Notes: generated from the letters alone by a model not told the origin. DNA of 64,000 nucleotides from Achromobacter aloeverae (GCF_004121055.1 NZ_PYAL01000008.1:248001-312000); one strand, 5' to 3'. Counted from the stretch's first letter, positions 52,560 through 64,000 are shown. Numbers and translations are program-made.

Positions 52560-53786
52560 ATGGCCGTCAACCTGCAAATCCCCACGGAATCCGACATTTA
52601 TCCCGTTCCCGGCATTGAAATCGGCGTTACCGAAGCCGGTATCCGCAAGGCCGGCCGACGCGACCTGACGGTATTCCGCCTGGCCCCGGGCACCAGCGTG
52701 GCGGGCGTGTTCACCCGCAATCGCTTCCGCGCGGCGCCGGTGCAGGTGTGCGAAGCCCATCTCGCGGCGGGCAAGCAGATCGCCGCCCTGGTGATCAACA
52801 CCGGCAATGCCAACGCCGGCACGGGTAGCGACGGCATGCAGCGCTGCAACGACACCTGCGCCGAACTGGCCAGGCTGCTGAACGTGCAGGCCGACCAGAT
52901 CCTGCCCTTCTCCACCGGCGTCATCCTGGAGCCGCTGCCCGTCGACCGCCTGGTGGCCGGCCTGCCCGCCGCCATCGCCAATCTGGGCCCCAACAATTGG
53001 TTCAGCGCCGCCCACGGCATCATGACCACCGATACGCTGCCGAAGGTCGCGTCGGCACGCCGCCAGATCGGCGGCAAGACCGTCACGTTCACGGGCATCA
53101 GCAAGGGCGCCGGCATGATCCGGCCGAACATGGCGACCATGCTTGGCTTCCTGGCCACCGACGCCGGCATCGCCCCTGACCTGCTGAAGCGGATGGCCCG
53201 CGAGATCGCCGACGTGTCCTTCAACCGCATCACCGTCGATGGCGACACGTCCACCAACGACTCCTTCATCATCATGGCGAGCGGCCAATCGGGGCTGCAG
53301 GTCGACAGCGCCAGCGACGCCGCCTACGCCGAGCTGCACCAGGCCCTGTCGGCCGCCGCCGCCGAGCTGGCGCAGAAGATCGTGCGCGACGCCGAAGGCG
53401 CCACCAAGTTCATGACCATCCGCGTGGAAGAAGCGGGCAACACCGAGGAAGCCCTGAAGGTGGCTTATTCCGTAGCCCATTCGCCGCTGGTCAAGACCGC
53501 CTTCTATGCTTCCGACCCCAACCTGGGCCGCATCCTGGCGGCGATCGGCTATGCCGGCATCGACGACCTGGACACCTCGAAGCTGCGCCTGTGGCTGGAC
53601 GATGTCCTGGTCGCCACCGCCGGTGGCCGCAACCCCGCGTATCGCGAGGAAGACGGCCAGCGCGTGATGAAGCAAGCCGAGATCCTGGTGCGCATCGCGC
53701 TGGGCCGCGGCTCGGTGACGGACACGGTCTACACCTGCGACTTCTCGCACGACTACGTCAGCATCAACGCCGATTACCGCTCCTGA
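52560..53786 (+). CDS. argJ: Glutamate N-acetyltransferase / amino-acid acetyltransferase
   Basis: 408-residue ornithine acetyltransferase of the cyclic arginine pathway, made as one chain that self-cleaves. The autocatalytic nucleophile is Thr193 in [22 protein letters not shown] and the C-terminal [15 protein letters not shown] region are typical. [15 protein letters not shown] (ATG 52560) is the family start; the frame is open further upstream through the 12-bp repeats, but that part is not conserved protein. Whether it is bifunctional cannot be judged from sequence alone. Confidence 0.95.
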   Translation: MAVNLQIPTESDIYPVPGIEIGVTEAGIRKAGRRDLTVFRLAPGTSVAGVFTRNRFRAAPVQVCEAHLAAGKQIAALVINTGNANAGTGSDGMQRCNDTCAELARLLNVQADQILPFSTGVILEPLPVDRLVAGLPAAIANLGPNNWFSAAHGIMTTDTLPKVASARRQIGGKTVTFTGISKGAGMIRPNMATMLGFLATDAGIAPDLLKRMAREIADVSFNRITVDGDTSTNDSFIIMASGQSGLQVDSASDAAYAELHQALSAAAAELAQKIVRDAEGATKFMTIRVEEAGNTEEALKVAYSVAHSPLVKTAFYASDPNLGRILAAIGYAGIDDLDTSKLRLWLDDVLVATAGGRNPAYREEDGQRVMKQAEILVRIALGRGSVTDTVYTCDFSHDYVSINADYRS

Positions 53787-53867
53787 ACGACGTCTCCCCG
53801 GGGGCGGTTCGGGAACCGCTTCCGGGGTCGACCTGCCCCCGGACCTGCCCCGACCCTGGACATCGAA

Positions 53868-54734
53868 GTGACCGTCACCGATTTCACCACGCTGATCTCC
53901 CGCGCCGAACGTGTGTTGGCGCAACTTGAAGCCTACCTGCCGCCGGCCCCGCCGGAAATCGACTGGTCCGCCCGCGCCTTTCGCTGGCGCCGGCGCGGTT
54001 CGCGCGGCTGGCTGGACGCGGTGCGCCATGTGGCCCGCATCGACATGGCCGACCTGCAGCATATCGAGCGGCAGAAGGACATCATCGACCGCAATACCCG
54101 GCACTTCATCGACAAGAAGCCGGCCAACAACGTGCTGATGACCGGCGCGCGGGGCACGGGCAAGAGCTCCCTGGTGAAAGCCATGCTGGCCGCCTACGGT
54201 GACCGCGGCCTGCGCCTGATCGAGGTGGACAAATCCGACCTGGGGGACCTGGCCGACATCGTCGAACTCGTCGGCGCGCGCCCGGAACGCTTCATCGTCT
54301 TCTGCGACGACCTGTCCTTCGAGGAAGGCGAAGCCGGCTACAAGGCGCTGAAGTCGGTGCTGGACGGCTCGGTGGCCGCGTCGGGCGACAACGTGCTGAT
54401 CTACGCAACGTCCAATCGCCGCCACCTCATGCCCGAATACATGAGCGAGAACCTGCAGGCCAGGCATCAACCCGACGGCGAAATCCACCCCGGTGAAACG
54501 GTCGAGGAAAAAATCTCCCTGTCCGAGCGCTTCGGCCTGTGGCTGTCGTTCTACCCTTTCCGCCAGGACGACTACCTGGACATCGTCTACCACTGGCTGC
54601 GCGAACTGGGCTGCCCGGAAGAACATGTCGTGCCCTCGCGCACCGAGGCCCTGCAATGGAGCATCGAACGCGGTTCGCGTTCGGGCCGCGTGGCGTTCCA
54701 GTTCGCGCGCGACTGGGCGGCCCGCCATGCCTGA
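53868..54734 (+). CDS. DUF815 AAA+-like ATPase
   Basis: 288-residue cytoplasmic P-loop protein of the DUF815 family. Walker A is GARGTGKSS (93-101), Walker B RFIVFCDDLSFEEGE (around 143-157), and a sensor-like YATSNRRHLMPEYM follows. Function unknown; it is related to AAA+ ATPases with DnaC/MoxR-like cores. GTG start at 53868. Its stop overlaps the Nudix-TenI fusion by 8 nt (ATGCCTGA), a linkage that recurs in betaproteobacteria and hints at a shared nucleotide-quality or DNA-repair role (inference). Confidence 0.88.
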   Translation: MTVTDFTTLISRAERVLAQLEAYLPPAPPEIDWSARAFRWRRRGSRGWLDAVRHVARIDMADLQHIERQKDIIDRNTRHFIDKKPANNVLMTGARGTGKSSLVKAMLAAYGDRGLRLIEVDKSDLGDLADIVELVGARPERFIVFCDDLSFEEGEAGYKALKSVLDGSVAASGDNVLIYATSNRRHLMPEYMSENLQARHQPDGEIHPGETVEEKISLSERFGLWLSFYPFRQDDYLDIVYHWLRELGCPEEHVVPSRTEALQWSIERGSRSGRVAFQFARDWAARHA

Positions 54735-55722
54735 GCAGACCCACGCCGACAACGTCCTCGATGTGGCGGCGGGCCTGATCCTGCGCCCCGATGGCCAACT
54801 GCTCCTGGGCCAGCGTCCCGAAGGCAAACCCTGGTCGGGTTGGTGGGAATTGCCAGGCGGCAAGCTGGAACCGGGGGAAACCGTGTTGCAGGCCCTCGCG
54901 CGCGAGCTCGATGAGGAATTGGGCATCCAGGTCACCGAGGCCACCCGCTGGGTCACCTACGTGCATGCCTATCCGCATACGACCGTGCGCCTGGCTTTTT
55001 GCCGCGTGACGAAATGGGAAGGCGAACCTCGCGGCCGGGAAAACCAGCGCCTGGAATGGGTGGATCCTGCCCACGCCACGGAAGTCGGCGACGTGCTGCC
55101 GGCCACATTACCGCCCTTGCGCTGGTTGCAGTTGCCCGGGACCTACGGCATCAGCAATATCGGCCGTCCGCAAGACCTGCCCGCCTTCCTGCAGCGCCTG
55201 GACGCCGCCCTGGCGGACGGACTGCGCCTGGTGCAACTGCGCGAGCCGGGTTGGCCTGACGGGCCGGACGCGGCGTCCCTGCAAGGCGCGCTGCAAGCCG
55301 TCCTGCAACGCTGCCGGCGCGCAGGCGCCCAGGTGCTGGTCAACAGCGCGCACCCCCGCGCCTGGTGGGCCCAGGCCGACGGCGTGCACCTGCGCAGCGC
55401 CGATGCCGCCGCCATGGTGGGACAGGCGGCGGCGTTGCGTGCCGCGCTGAGTCCGCAGGCCAGGATAGGCGTGTCCACGCACGACCGTGGCCAGGTCGCC
55501 ATCGCACGCGAACTGGGCGCGGACTTCGTGGTCGCCGGCCCGGTTGCCGCCACCGCCAGCCATCCCGGGGAGGCCGGCGTGGGCTGGGACGGTTTCGAAG
55601 CCATCATCGCCGATGCCGGCGTACCGGCCTATGCCATCGGCGGCCAGGGGCCGGAAACGCTGGCAAGTGCGCGGGAACACGGCGCCCACGGCGTGGCCGC
55701 GATACGGGCGGTGTTTAGATAA
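54727..55722 (+). CDS. Nudix hydrolase (MutT type) fused to a TenI/ThiE-like domain
   Basis: 331 residues. Residues ~8-135 are a Nudix hydrolase with a perfect Nudix box from Gly45 to Ile67 (GKLEPGE...RELDEELGI), of the MutT 8-oxo-dGTPase type. Residues ~140-331 form a ThiE/TenI TIM barrel (TYGISNIG, VQLREP, GADFVVAGPVAATASHPG, YAIGGQGPETL). The barrel lacks the ThiE pyrophosphate-binding Lys (QLREP) and the P-[ST]-x-T-K loop, so synthase activity is unlikely. The same fusion is known in Pseudomonas and other proteobacteria. ATG 54727 overlaps the upstream ATPase gene by 8 nt. Confidence 0.9.
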   Translation: MPEQTHADNVLDVAAGLILRPDGQLLLGQRPEGKPWSGWWELPGGKLEPGETVLQALARELDEELGIQVTEATRWVTYVHAYPHTTVRLAFCRVTKWEGEPRGRENQRLEWVDPAHATEVGDVLPATLPPLRWLQLPGTYGISNIGRPQDLPAFLQRLDAALADGLRLVQLREPGWPDGPDAASLQGALQAVLQRCRRAGAQVLVNSAHPRAWWAQADGVHLRSADAAAMVGQAAALRAALSPQARIGVSTHDRGQVAIARELGADFVVAGPVAATASHPGEAGVGWDGFEAIIADAGVPAYAIGGQGPETLASAREHGAHGVAAIRAVFR

Positions 55723-55750
55723 CAAAAGGCCACATAAAAAAGCCACATGA

Positions 55751-55776
55751 AAAAAGCCACCCCGGGGTGGCTTTTT
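55751..55776. terminator. Bidirectional terminator between the Nudix-TenI gene and the efflux operon
   Basis: A perfect 26-bp palindrome: arm AAAAAGCCACCCC (55751-55763) and its complement (55764-55776), with five A/T on each outer end, serving two convergent genes. Confidence 0.93.
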
Positions 55777-55787
55777 GCTGCTATCCA

Positions 55788-57263
55788 TCATTTTTCCGCC
55801 GCCAGCTTGGGCTGGACATTGCCGTCCCAGCCGCCGCCCAAGGCGGCGGCAAGCTGCACGCTGGCAATCAGGCGGTCGCCCACCAGGCTGATGGCATTGC
55901 GCTCGGTCGACAACGCGGTAGCCTGCACGGTGGCGACGCTGAGATAGTCGATCAAGCCCTGCTCGTACTGGTTGCGCGTGTACAGCAGCGACTGCCGCGC
56001 GGACTCCAGGGCGCGCCGCTGCACCACCTGCTCGTTCGCCAGCACGCGCAACTGGATAAGATAATCCTCCACTTCGCGCAATGCGCCCAGCACGATCTGG
56101 CGATACGCGGCGGCTTGCGCGTCGTAGGCCGCGCGCGCCGAATCGATCTGCGCGTTGCGCAAGCCGCCGTCGAACAAGGTGGCCGCCAGGGCGGGACCGA
56201 TGGACCAGTAGCGCGCCGGCGCCGTCAGCCATTGCGCGAATTCGCCACTGCGAAAGCCGCCGGTGGCCGACAGCGTCAGGTCGGGGAACCAGGCCGCCAC
56301 GGCGACGCCGATCTGCGCATTGGCCTGCGCCGTGCGACGCTCGGCTCCCGCCACATCGGGACGACGCTCCAGCAGCTGCGAGGGCAGGCCCATGGGAATA
56401 TCCGGCACAGGCTGCTTGAAGGGCTGCGCCTGCAGCGCGAACGTGGAAGGCGCCACGCCCATCAACACGGCGATGGCATGCTCATACTGGCCGCGCTGCC
56501 ATTCGAGGTCGACCAGGTTGGCGCGCGTGTTCTCCAGCTGCGTCTGCGCCACCGCCACGTCGGCCTTGCCCGCCACTCCGACGTTGAAGCGGTTCTGCGT
56601 CAGGGTCAGGGACCGTTCGTAGGCGACCACGGTCTCCTCCAGCAGGCGCTTCTGTTCATCCAGTATGCGCAGCCGGAAGTAGTCCTGCGCCAATGTGCTC
56701 TGCGCGCTCAGTCGGGCGGCGGCGAGATCGGCGGCGCTGGCCTGGGCGCCGGCCTGGCTGGCCTCGACATTGCGGCGTATGGAACCCCACAGGTCGGCCT
56801 CCCAATTGACCGTACCGCCCAAGGAAAACGTATTGCTCACCGAACCGGTGCCCGTACTGCCGCTGCCGGTGCCGCCGCCACTGCCGGCGCGGCTGACGCC
56901 GGCGTTCGCGCCCACGGTCGGGAAAAAGGACGCGCGCGCGCCGCGCACCAGCGCCTGCGCCTGGCGGTAGTTCGCCTCGGCCTGCACGATGTCCAGGTTC
57001 GCCGCGTTCAGGCGGTCCATCAACCCATCCAGCACCGGGTCGCCGTAGACGTGCCACCACGCGCTGTCCAGCGCGATGCCGGGCCGCGCGGGCGTCCAGC
57101 CGGGCGCACCGGCCTGGGTTTCCTTGAACGCCGCGCCGACCTCCACGCCGGGACGCACGTAGTCCGGGCCCACCGCGCACGCGCCCAGCGCGCCACACAG
57201 GACCAGCGCGGGCAGCAGGCGCGCGGCGCGCGTATACGAAGGAGGAAAGGAAAGGCGCATCAT
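55788..57263 (-). CDS. RND efflux outer-membrane lipoprotein (NodT/OprM family)
   Basis: 491-residue outer-membrane factor forming the trimeric exit duct of the RND pump. Lipoprotein signal with lipobox ALGAC (Cys29) followed by AVGPDYVRP, the typical OprM/CusC opening. Two OEP repeats with long helices are visible ([52 protein letters not shown]). A Gly/Ser/Thr-rich insert ([15 protein letters not shown]) sits in the first beta part. ATG 57263 overlaps the mdtC stop (ATGA). Last gene of the operon, followed by the terminator at 55.76 kb. Confidence 0.93.
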   Translation of the reverse strand: MMRLSFPPSYTRAARLLPALVLCGALGACAVGPDYVRPGVEVGAAFKETQAGAPGWTPARPGIALDSAWWHVYGDPVLDGLMDRLNAANLDIVQAEANYRQAQALVRGARASFFPTVGANAGVSRAGSGGGTGSGSTGTGSVSNTFSLGGTVNWEADLWGSIRRNVEASQAGAQASAADLAAARLSAQSTLAQDYFRLRILDEQKRLLEETVVAYERSLTLTQNRFNVGVAGKADVAVAQTQLENTRANLVDLEWQRGQYEHAIAVLMGVAPSTFALQAQPFKQPVPDIPMGLPSQLLERRPDVAGAERRTAQANAQIGVAVAAWFPDLTLSATGGFRSGEFAQWLTAPARYWSIGPALAATLFDGGLRNAQIDSARAAYDAQAAAYRQIVLGALREVEDYLIQLRVLANEQVVQRRALESARQSLLYTRNQYEQGLIDYLSVATVQATALSTERNAISLVGDRLIASVQLAAALGGGWDGNVQPKLAAEK

Positions 57264-60200
57264 GAATAATCGGAAGTGATCGCCACGGCGCGGGAAGCCT
57301 GGCGGCGCCGCGCCCAATGGCGCAGCCGGTCGAGATACAGGTAGATCACGGGCGTGGTGTACAGCGTAAGCAGTTGGCTGACCACCAGCCCGCCGACGAT
57401 GGTCACGCCCAGCGGCTGGCGGAACTCGGCGCCGGTACCCGTGGCCAGCACCAGGGGCAAGGCGCCGAAGATGGCCGCCATCGAGGTCATCAGGATGGGC
57501 CGGAACCGGGTCAGGCAGGCCTGGAAAATGGCGTCGCGCGGGTTCAGGCCATGGCGCCGCTCGGCGTCCAGCGCGAAGTCGACCATCATGATGGCGTTCT
57601 TCTTGACGATGCCGATCAGCAGGAAGACGCCGATCAACGCGATGATGGAGAATTCCATGCGCACCAGCAGCAGCGCCAGCAAGGCGCCGATGCCGGCCGA
57701 CGGCAGCGTCGACAGGATGGTCAGCGGATGCACGAAGCTTTCATAGAGCATGCCCAGCACGATATACATCGTGACCAGCGCCGCCAGGATCAACCAGGGC
57801 TGTTGCGCCAGCGTCTGCTGCAAGGCCGCCGCCGTGCCCTGGAAGCTGGCCTGGATCTGGTCCGACGGCAGGCCGATGCGCGCCACGGCAGCGTCGACCG
57901 CCGCGCTGGCCTGCCCCAGGGAAACGCCCGGCGCCAGGCTGAAGGAGATGGTGTCCGCCACGAACAAGCCCTGGTGCTGCACGCTCAACGGCGCGGATCC
58001 GACCTGGAAACGGGCGAAGGCGGCCAGCGGCACGCGCGCGCCGCTGCTGGTGACGACGTCGATGTTCTTCAGGGACTCGGCGTTTTGCGCAAAACGCTGC
58101 TCCACGCCCATCACCACATGGTATTGGTTCAGCGGGCCATACATCACGGAAACCTGCCGCTGGCTGAAGGAGTTGTTCAGCACCGCGGAGATATCGGCCA
58201 TGTCCACGCCCAGCCGCGTGGCGGCATCGCGATCGATGACCAGGTCGACTTCCTGCCCCTTGTCCTCGACGTCCGTATCGACGTCGACCAGTTCCGGCAG
58301 GGAGGCCAGGGCCTGCTGGACGCGCGGCATCCAGGTTCGCAGCAGCTGCAGGTCGCCCGCCATCAGGGCATAGTCGTAGGACCCGGTGCTGCTGGAACGG
58401 CCGCCGATGCGGATGTCCTGCTGCGCCACCAGGAACATGCGCGCGCCGGGAATGCTCTGCAAGCGTCCGCGCAGGCGGTCGATCACCGTGTCCGAGGACA
58501 CGCCGCGTTCGGCCAGCGGCTTGAGCTGGATCTGCATGAAACTGCTGTTGCTGCCCCCGCGCCCGCCCGCATAGCCCGTCATGCTCTGCACGGCGGGGTC
58601 CGCCTGCACCACCTTGCGCATGTATTCCAGCTTGGGCAGCGTGGCCTGGAAGGACGTCCCCTGGTCCACGCGGAAAAAGCCCAGCAATTGGCCGGTATCC
58701 TGCTGCGGAAAAAAGCCCTTGGGCACGTGCACGTACAGATAGACGTTCAGGCTGATCGTGACGAGCAGCACGAACACCATCAGCAAGCTGTGCTGCAGCG
58801 TCCAGGCCAGCGTGTCCTCGTACAGCTTGCCCAGCCAGGCGAAGCCCCGCTCGGACCAGCGCGCCAGCCGTCCCGGCGGACGCTCCTCGCGGCCGGCTTC
58901 CGGGCGCAGCATGCGCGCGCACATCATGGGCGTCAGCGTCAACGACGTCACCAGCGACACCATGATGGACGCCGACAGCGTGACGGCGAACTCGCGGAAC
59001 AGGCGCCCCACCACCCCGCCCATCAACAGGATGGGAATGAAAACCGCGACCAGCGACAGGCTCATCGACAGGACGGTGAAACCCACTTCGCGCGCGCCCC
59101 GCAGCGCCGCCCGCATCGGCGTCATGCCGCGCTCCACATGGCGCATGACGTTTTCCACCACCACGATGGCGTCGTCGACGACGAAACCGGTAGCCACGAT
59201 CAGCGCCATCAGCGAGATGGTGTTCAGCGTGTAGCCGCACAGGTACATGATGGAGAACGTGCCAACCAGCGACACCGGCACGGCGATGCTGGGGATCAGC
59301 GCCGCGCGCCAGCTGCGCAGGAATACCAGCACCACCATCATGACCAGCAGCACGGCGATGATCAGCGTCATCTCCGCCTCGTGCAGCGAACTGCGGATGC
59401 TGGGCGTGCGGTCCTGCGCCACGCGCAGGTCGACGCCACCCGGCATCTGGGCCGCCAGCTGCGGCAGCTGGGCGCGCACCGCGTCCACCACGTCGATGAT
59501 GTTGGCGTCCGCCTGGCGCCGCACGATCAGCAGGATGGACTTGTCGTTGTTGTAGAACCCCGTCTGGAACAGGTCCTCCACCGAATCGGTGACGTTGGCG
59601 ACGTCCGAGAGGCGCACCGCCGCGCCATTCTTCCACGACACGATCAGCGGCTTGTACTGGTCGGCCTTGCTTAGCTGGTCGCTGGCCATGATGACCCAGT
59701 GCTTGTCGTCGGTCTCGACGAAGCCCTTGGGGCGGTTGGCATTGGCGTTGGCGAGCGTGGTGCGCACCTCGTCCAGCGAAACGCCCTGGTTGCTGAGCGC
59801 GCCGGGCAGCAGTTCCACCCGCACCGCGGGCAGCGAGCTGCCGCCCACGGTCACGTCGCCGACGCCATCCACCTGCGACAGCTTCTGCGCCAGGATGGTG
59901 GACGCCAGGTCGTACAGCTCGCCCTGGGTGTGGGTGGGCGAGGTCAGCGCCAGCGTCATGATGGGCGCGTCCGAGGGATTGGCCTTGCGGTACGTCGGAT
60001 TGCTCTTCAGGCTGGTGGGCAGCAAGGTGCGCGAGGCATTGATGGCGGCCTGCACGTCGCGCGCGGCGCCGTTGATATCGCGCTTGAGGTCGAACTGCAG
60101 CGTCACGCGGGTGGTGCCCTGGGTGCTGCTGGACGTCATTTCCGTGACGCCGGCGATCGATCCCAGGGCGCGCTCCAGCGGCGTCGCGACACTGGATGCC

Positions 60201-60376
60201 ATCGTTTCCGGACTGGCGCCCGGCAGCTGCGCCGTCACCGAAATGGTGGGAATGTCCACCTGCGGCAGCGGCGCCACCGGCAACAGCGCGAAGGCCAGCG
60301 CGCCAGCCAGCACCACCGCCAGGGAGAGCAGCGTGGTGGCCACCGGCCGGACGATGAAGGGCGCCGACAGGATCAT
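57260..60376 (-). CDS. mdtC: RND multidrug efflux transporter, MdtC type
   Basis: 1038-residue inner-membrane proton-driven pump subunit with 12 TM helices and two large periplasmic loops. [51 protein letters not shown] and [29 protein letters not shown] match MdtC rather than MdtB. The TM4 stretch [14 protein letters not shown] supplies the paired Asp residues of the proton relay. In E. coli MdtB2C heterotrimers export bile salts, novobiocin and siderophore-like compounds. Overlaps mdtB by 4 nt. Confidence 0.94.
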   Translation of the reverse strand: MILSAPFIVRPVATTLLSLAVVLAGALAFALLPVAPLPQVDIPTISVTAQLPGASPETMASSVATPLERALGSIAGVTEMTSSSTQGTTRVTLQFDLKRDINGAARDVQAAINASRTLLPTSLKSNPTYRKANPSDAPIMTLALTSPTHTQGELYDLASTILAQKLSQVDGVGDVTVGGSSLPAVRVELLPGALSNQGVSLDEVRTTLANANANRPKGFVETDDKHWVIMASDQLSKADQYKPLIVSWKNGAAVRLSDVANVTDSVEDLFQTGFYNNDKSILLIVRRQADANIIDVVDAVRAQLPQLAAQMPGGVDLRVAQDRTPSIRSSLHEAEMTLIIAVLLVMMVVLVFLRSWRAALIPSIAVPVSLVGTFSIMYLCGYTLNTISLMALIVATGFVVDDAIVVVENVMRHVERGMTPMRAALRGAREVGFTVLSMSLSLVAVFIPILLMGGVVGRLFREFAVTLSASIMVSLVTSLTLTPMMCARMLRPEAGREERPPGRLARWSERGFAWLGKLYEDTLAWTLQHSLLMVFVLLVTISLNVYLYVHVPKGFFPQQDTGQLLGFFRVDQGTSFQATLPKLEYMRKVVQADPAVQSMTGYAGGRGGSNSSFMQIQLKPLAERGVSSDTVIDRLRGRLQSIPGARMFLVAQQDIRIGGRSSSTGSYDYALMAGDLQLLRTWMPRVQQALASLPELVDVDTDVEDKGQEVDLVIDRDAATRLGVDMADISAVLNNSFSQRQVSVMYGPLNQYHVVMGVEQRFAQNAESLKNIDVVTSSGARVPLAAFARFQVGSAPLSVQHQGLFVADTISFSLAPGVSLGQASAAVDAAVARIGLPSDQIQASFQGTAAALQQTLAQQPWLILAALVTMYIVLGMLYESFVHPLTILSTLPSAGIGALLALLLVRMEFSIIALIGVFLLIGIVKKNAIMMVDFALDAERRHGLNPRDAIFQACLTRFRPILMTSMAAIFGALPLVLATGTGAEFRQPLGVTIVGGLVVSQLLTLYTTPVIYLYLDRLRHWARRRQASRAVAITSDYS

Positions 60377-63300
60377 CGCGGCACCTCGGCCGCGTCGCTA
60401 CCGCGGCGCGCGCGACGGGCGCGCCAGCGCTGGCCCATGCGATCGAACATCAGGTAGATGACCGGCGTGGTGAACAGGGTCAGCAGCTGGCTGAACAGCA
60501 AGCCGCCCACCATCACCAGCCCCAGCGGCTGGCGCAGTTCAGAGCCGGTTCCCGTCGACAGCATCAAGGGCACGGCGCCGAACAGTGCCGCCAGCGTGGT
60601 CATGAGGATGGGTCGGAAACGCAACAAGGCGGCCTCGTGGATGGCCTCGCGCGGGGCCAGGCCGCGCTTGCGTTCGACATCCAGCGCGAAGTCGATCATC
60701 ATGATGGCGTTCTTCTTGACGATGCCGATCAGCAGGATGATCCCGATGATGCCTATCATGTCCAGTTCCTTGCCGGTCAGCAGCAGCGCCAGCAAGGCGC
60801 CCACGCCGGCCGACGGCAGCGTCGACAGGATGGTGACCGGGTGGATGAAGCTTTCGTACAGCACGCCCAGCACGATATACATCGTGACGATGGCCGCGAG
60901 CACCAGCCACAGCGTGCTGGTCAACGAAGACTGGAACGCCGCCGCCGCGCCCTGGAACCGGGTCTCGATGCCGGCCGGCAGGCCCAGTTCCTGCTCGGCG
61001 GCCTGGATGGCCTTGACCGCGCCCGACAGCGACGCGCCCCGCGCCAGGTTGAAGGACACGGTCACCATCGGGAACTGGTCGAGCCGGTTGACGGCCAGCA
61101 CCGTGTGGCTTTCGGAGATGTGCGCGACGCTGGAAAGCGGCACCTGGGCGCCGCCCGCCGTAGGAACGTAGATCTGCGACAGGGCATCCGGGCCGCGGCT
61201 GAACTGCGGCATGACCTCGAGGACGACACGGTATTGCGCCGACTGCGTGAAGATGGTGGAAATCAGCCGCTGCCCGAAAGCGTCGTACAAGGCCTCGTCT
61301 ATCGTCGCCGCCGTAATGCCCAGGCGGGACGCGGCGTCGCGGTCGATATCGACATAGGTTTGCAGCCCCTCGTCCTGCAGATCGTCGGTGACGTCGGCCA
61401 GCTCCGGCAGGCGCGACAGGCGCTCGATCACCTTGGGCGTCCACTCGCTGAGCACCTTCAGGTCCGGGTTGGACAGCGTCATCTGGTACTGCGTGCGGCT
61501 GACGCGGTCCTCGATCGTCAGGTCCTGGACCGGCTGCATATAGGTGGTCATGCCCTGCATGCCGGCCAGCGACTCGCCCAGGCGCGCGATCACGTCGGCC
61601 ATGGCGTCGCGGCGCGATTCGCGCGGCTTCAGCACGATCTGCATGCGTCCCGCGCTGACGGTGGAATTGCTGCCATCCACGCCGATGAAGGACGATATGG
61701 TGGCCACATCCGGGTCGGCCAGGATGATCTTGGCCGCTTCCTGCTGGCGCTGGGCCATGGCCGAGAACGAAATGCTTTGCGGCGCCTGGGTGATTGCCTG
61801 GATGATGCCCGTGTCCTGCGGCGGGAAGAAGCCCTTGGGCACCATCAGGTAAAGCAGCGCGGTCAGGACGAAGGTTCCCAGCGCCACCAGCAGCGTCAGC
61901 GGCTGGTGATTGAGCACGACCTTGAGCAGGCGGTCATAGCCGGCGATCAGCTTGTCTATCATGGCGCCGGTGGCCCGGTGGAAGCGGCCATGGCGGCTTT
62001 CGGACTCGGGTCGCAGCAGGCGCGCGCACATCATCGGCGTCAAGGACAGCGACACCACCAGCGATATCAGGATGGACACCGCCAGCGTGATGGCGAACTC
62101 GCGGAACAGCCGTCCCACCACTTCCGTCATGAAGAGCAGGGGAATCAGCACGGCGATCAGCGAGAATGTCAGCGAGATCAGCGTGAAGCCGATCTGCCCC
62201 GCGCCCTTGAGCGCCGCCTGCAAGGGCGTCTCGCCCTCTTCCAGGTGGCGCGCGATGTTCTCGATCATGACGATGGCGTCGTCGACCACGAAACCGGTGG
62301 CGATGGTCAGCGCCATCAGCGTCAGGTTGTTCACCGTGAAGCCAGCCAGGTACATGATGCCGAACGTGCCCACCAACGAGAGCGGCACCACCACGCTGGG
62401 AATGAAGGTGGCCGTCAGGCTGCGCAGGAACACGAACGTCACCATCACCACCAGCGCGATGGACAGGAGCAGTTCGAATCGCACGTCGCTGATGGAATCG
62501 CGGATGGTCTGGGTACGGTCCGCCACCACGCTCACGTCCAGCGTGGCCGGCAGGGCCAGGCGCAGCTGCGGCATCAAGGCCTGGATGCGGTCGACCACGT
62601 CGATCACATTGGCGTCCGGCTGGCGCTGCACGTTCAGCAGGATGGCCGGCTTGTCGCCCGCCCAGGCGGCCTGCCGGATATCCTCGGCGCCCTGCACGGT
62701 CTGCGCGACGTCCGACAGGCGCAGGGGGGCGTTGTTGCGATAGGCGATGATCAGGTCGTTGTAGTCGAGCGGCGTCTTCAGCTGGTCATTGGCGTTGATG
62801 GTGGTCGAGCGCATCGGCCCGTCCAGGTTGCCCTTGGGCTGGTTGACGTTGGCGCCGACGATCGCGGTGCGCAGGTCCGACAGCGACAGGCCATTGCCCG
62901 CCAGCGCCTGTGGATTGACGCGCACGCGCACGGCCGGCCGCTGCCCGCCGGCGATGCTGACCAGGCCCACGCCCGGCACCTGGGACAGCTTCTGCGCCAT
63001 GCGCGTTTCGACCAGGTCGCGCACCTGCGGCAGCGGCATGGTGGGCGAACTGATCGCCAGCGTCAGCACGGGCGCGTCGGCGGGGTTGACCTTGTTGTAG
63101 GTCGGCGGCACCGGCAGGTCGTTGGGCAACAGGTTGGACGCCGCGTTGATGGCGGCCTGCACCTCCTGCTCGGCCACGTCCAGCGATAGATTCAGGCTGA
63201 ACTGCAGGGTGATCACGGAAGCGCCGCCCGAACTGGTGGACGACATCTGGTTCAACCCCGGCATCTGGCCGAACTGGCGCTCCAGCGGCGATGTCACCAG

Positions 63301-63483
63301 CGAGGTCATGACGTCCGGGCTGGCGCCCGGATACAGGGTCACTACCTGGATGGTCGGATAATCGACCTCGGGCAGCGCCGCCACCGGCAGCAGCCGATAG
63401 GCGATCACGCCCGCGATCAGGATGGCCACCATCAACAGGGTGGTGGCCACCGGCCGCAGGATGAAGATGCGTGACGGACTCAC
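60373..63483 (-). CDS. mdtB: RND multidrug efflux transporter, MdtB type
   Basis: 1036-residue partner of Mdt[48 protein letters not shown] and [17 protein letters not shown] are the MdtB signature. Paired Asp in [15 protein letters not shown]. Start codon is GTG at 63483, overlapping the mdtA stop (GTGA), so translation is coupled; the alternative would need an internal start that removes TM1. Forms the heterotrimer with MdtC and docks to MdtA and the OprM-like factor. Confidence 0.94.
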   Translation of the reverse strand: MSPSRIFILRPVATTLLMVAILIAGVIAYRLLPVAALPEVDYPTIQVVTLYPGASPDVMTSLVTSPLERQFGQMPGLNQMSSTSSGGASVITLQFSLNLSLDVAEQEVQAAINAASNLLPNDLPVPPTYNKVNPADAPVLTLAISSPTMPLPQVRDLVETRMAQKLSQVPGVGLVSIAGGQRPAVRVRVNPQALAGNGLSLSDLRTAIVGANVNQPKGNLDGPMRSTTINANDQLKTPLDYNDLIIAYRNNAPLRLSDVAQTVQGAEDIRQAAWAGDKPAILLNVQRQPDANVIDVVDRIQALMPQLRLALPATLDVSVVADRTQTIRDSISDVRFELLLSIALVVMVTFVFLRSLTATFIPSVVVPLSLVGTFGIMYLAGFTVNNLTLMALTIATGFVVDDAIVMIENIARHLEEGETPLQAALKGAGQIGFTLISLTFSLIAVLIPLLFMTEVVGRLFREFAITLAVSILISLVVSLSLTPMMCARLLRPESESRHGRFHRATGAMIDKLIAGYDRLLKVVLNHQPLTLLVALGTFVLTALLYLMVPKGFFPPQDTGIIQAITQAPQSISFSAMAQRQQEAAKIILADPDVATISSFIGVDGSNSTVSAGRMQIVLKPRESRRDAMADVIARLGESLAGMQGMTTYMQPVQDLTIEDRVSRTQYQMTLSNPDLKVLSEWTPKVIERLSRLPELADVTDDLQDEGLQTYVDIDRDAASRLGITAATIDEALYDAFGQRLISTIFTQSAQYRVVLEVMPQFSRGPDALSQIYVPTAGGAQVPLSSVAHISESHTVLAVNRLDQFPMVTVSFNLARGASLSGAVKAIQAAEQELGLPAGIETRFQGAAAAFQSSLTSTLWLVLAAIVTMYIVLGVLYESFIHPVTILSTLPSAGVGALLALLLTGKELDMIGIIGIILLIGIVKKNAIMMIDFALDVERKRGLAPREAIHEAALLRFRPILMTTLAALFGAVPLMLSTGTGSELRQPLGLVMVGGLLFSQLLTLFTTPVIYLMFDRMGQRWRARRARRGSDAAEVPR

Positions 63484-64000
63484 GGCGTGGTCCTGGCCGG
63501 CACGGCGGTGCTGGCGCCCGGCTCCGCGCCCAGCGCGGCGCCGGGCGTGGCGGGAATGGTGCTGGTGGGATCGGTGACCACTTCCACCTTGGCGCCGGCA
63601 CGCAGGCGGTCGGTGCCTTCGGTGACCACGCGGTCGCCCGGCTTCAGGCCGTCTTCGATGGCGACCATATCGTTGTTGACGGGGCCCAGCTTCAGCTGGC
63701 GCACCACGACGGTGTTGTCGGGTTGCGCGACGAACACGAACGGTCCCTTGGAACCCCGCTGGACGGCGCCATTGGGAATGACGGTCACGCCCTTGCGCGT
63801 CTCGACATGCAGGCGCACGTTGACGAACTGGTTGGGGAAGAGGATGTCGTCGGTGTTATCGAAGCGCGCCTTCAGTTTCAGCGTGCCGGTGGTCACGTCT
63901 ATCTGGTTGTCCAGGGTCTCCAGCGTACCGGAGGACAGCAGCTTGGTATTGGCCCGGTCGTAGGCGAAAACTTCCATGGCATGCCCGGCGCGCAACTGCT
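63480..64000 (-). CDS. mdtA: RND efflux periplasmic adaptor (membrane fusion protein), MdtA type (partial)
   Basis: C-terminal ~173 codons of the adaptor; the 5' part lies beyond the right edge. The visible part covers the beta-barrel and membrane-proximal domains: [54 protein letters not shown] and [22 protein letters not shown] are typical MdtA phrases. A Pro/Ala/Thr-rich tail ends the protein. Overlaps mdtB by 4 nt. Confidence 0.93.
   Translation of the reverse strand, partial: QLRAGHAMEVFAYDRANTKLLSSGTLETLDNQIDVTTGTLKLKARFDNTDDILFPNQFVNVRLHVETRKGVTVIPNGAVQRGSKGPFVFVAQPDNTVVVRQLKLGPVNNDMVAIEDGLKPGDRVVTEGTDRLRAGAKVEVVTDPTSTIPATPGAALGAEPGASTAVPARTTP

Noticed and set aside
57317..63189. Long plus-strand open frames opposite the mdtB and mdtC genes (57317-59674 and 60637-63189).
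   Set aside because: Shadows of the RND genes: low-complexity His/Gln/Arg/Asp-rich translations with no family resemblance and no ribosome sites.

Overview
The window is GC-rich, densely coded, and looks like a chromosomal segment of a betaproteobacterium of the Alcaligenaceae, most likely Bordetella or a close relative. The pointers are a lysine/alanine-repeat histone H1-like protein of the Bordetella BpH1 type next to nrdAB, and the sets accB-accC-prmA, aroE-mtgA, rubredoxin-algH-ruvX, thiE-hemL and argJ-DUF815-Nudix. I saw no tRNA, rRNA, CRISPR array, insertion sequence or prophage. Almost all of it is core chromosome; the accessory flavour is confined to 29.4-37.0 kb and 47-51 kb.

Layout. 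1-3.8 kb: minus-strand branched-chain amino acid ABC importer (binding protein, livH, livM, livG; livG runs off the left edge). 4.1-6.9 kb: pmbA divergent from darP, then a carboxylesterase. 6.9-10.8 kb: a PatZ-type lysine acetyltransferase divergent from gltX. 10.9-17.7 kb: a lipoprotein, then nrdA-nrdB behind a long structured leader ending in an intrinsic terminator, the histone-like gene and a YggT protein. 17.8-24.4 kb: minus-strand glycine-zipper lipoprotein, adenosine kinase-like protein, zinc-ribbon/DUF3426 protein, prmA, accC, accB and aroQ. 24.7-29.4 kb: TlpA-like thioredoxin, then mpl, a YqiA-like esterase and an RNB exoribonuclease.

29.5-37.0 kb holds the most unusual system. An OmpR-family response regulator is translationally coupled to a histidine kinase whose C-terminus continues, without a stop, through a signal-peptide-like third hydrophobic segment into a complete FbpA/AfuA-type solute-binding domain. 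Next come a free binding protein homologous to that domain, a fused two-unit permease and an ATPase. The kinase thus appears to carry its own copy of the transporter's receptor, a one-polypeptide version of arrangements such as HptA-HptS or PgtC-PgtB. The usual ferric-iron tyrosine pair is not visible in the binding proteins, so a phosphorylated or other organic anion is at least as likely as iron.

37.0-47.0 kb: a TonB-family protein, aroE, mtgA, lptG and apaH on the plus strand; plsC-like acyltransferase, ruvX, algH and a 54-residue rubredoxin on the minus strand; then a degenerate thiD, thiE and hemL. 47.1-50.8 kb: a minus-strand siaA-siaB-siaC-siaD signalling operon (phosphatase, kinase, phospho-switch protein, diguanylate cyclase). 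51.2-55.7 kb: an unknown membrane protein, argJ, a DUF815 ATPase and a Nudix-TenI fusion. 55.8-64 kb: an mdtA-mdtB-mdtC-type RND pump with its outer-membrane factor, as one minus-strand overlapping operon whose mdtA runs off the right edge.

Tight coupling is common: four gene pairs share the 8-nt ATGNNTGA overlap and several others share 4-nt overlaps. Strong intrinsic terminators separate units at about 17.0, 17.7, 22.05 and 55.76 kb.
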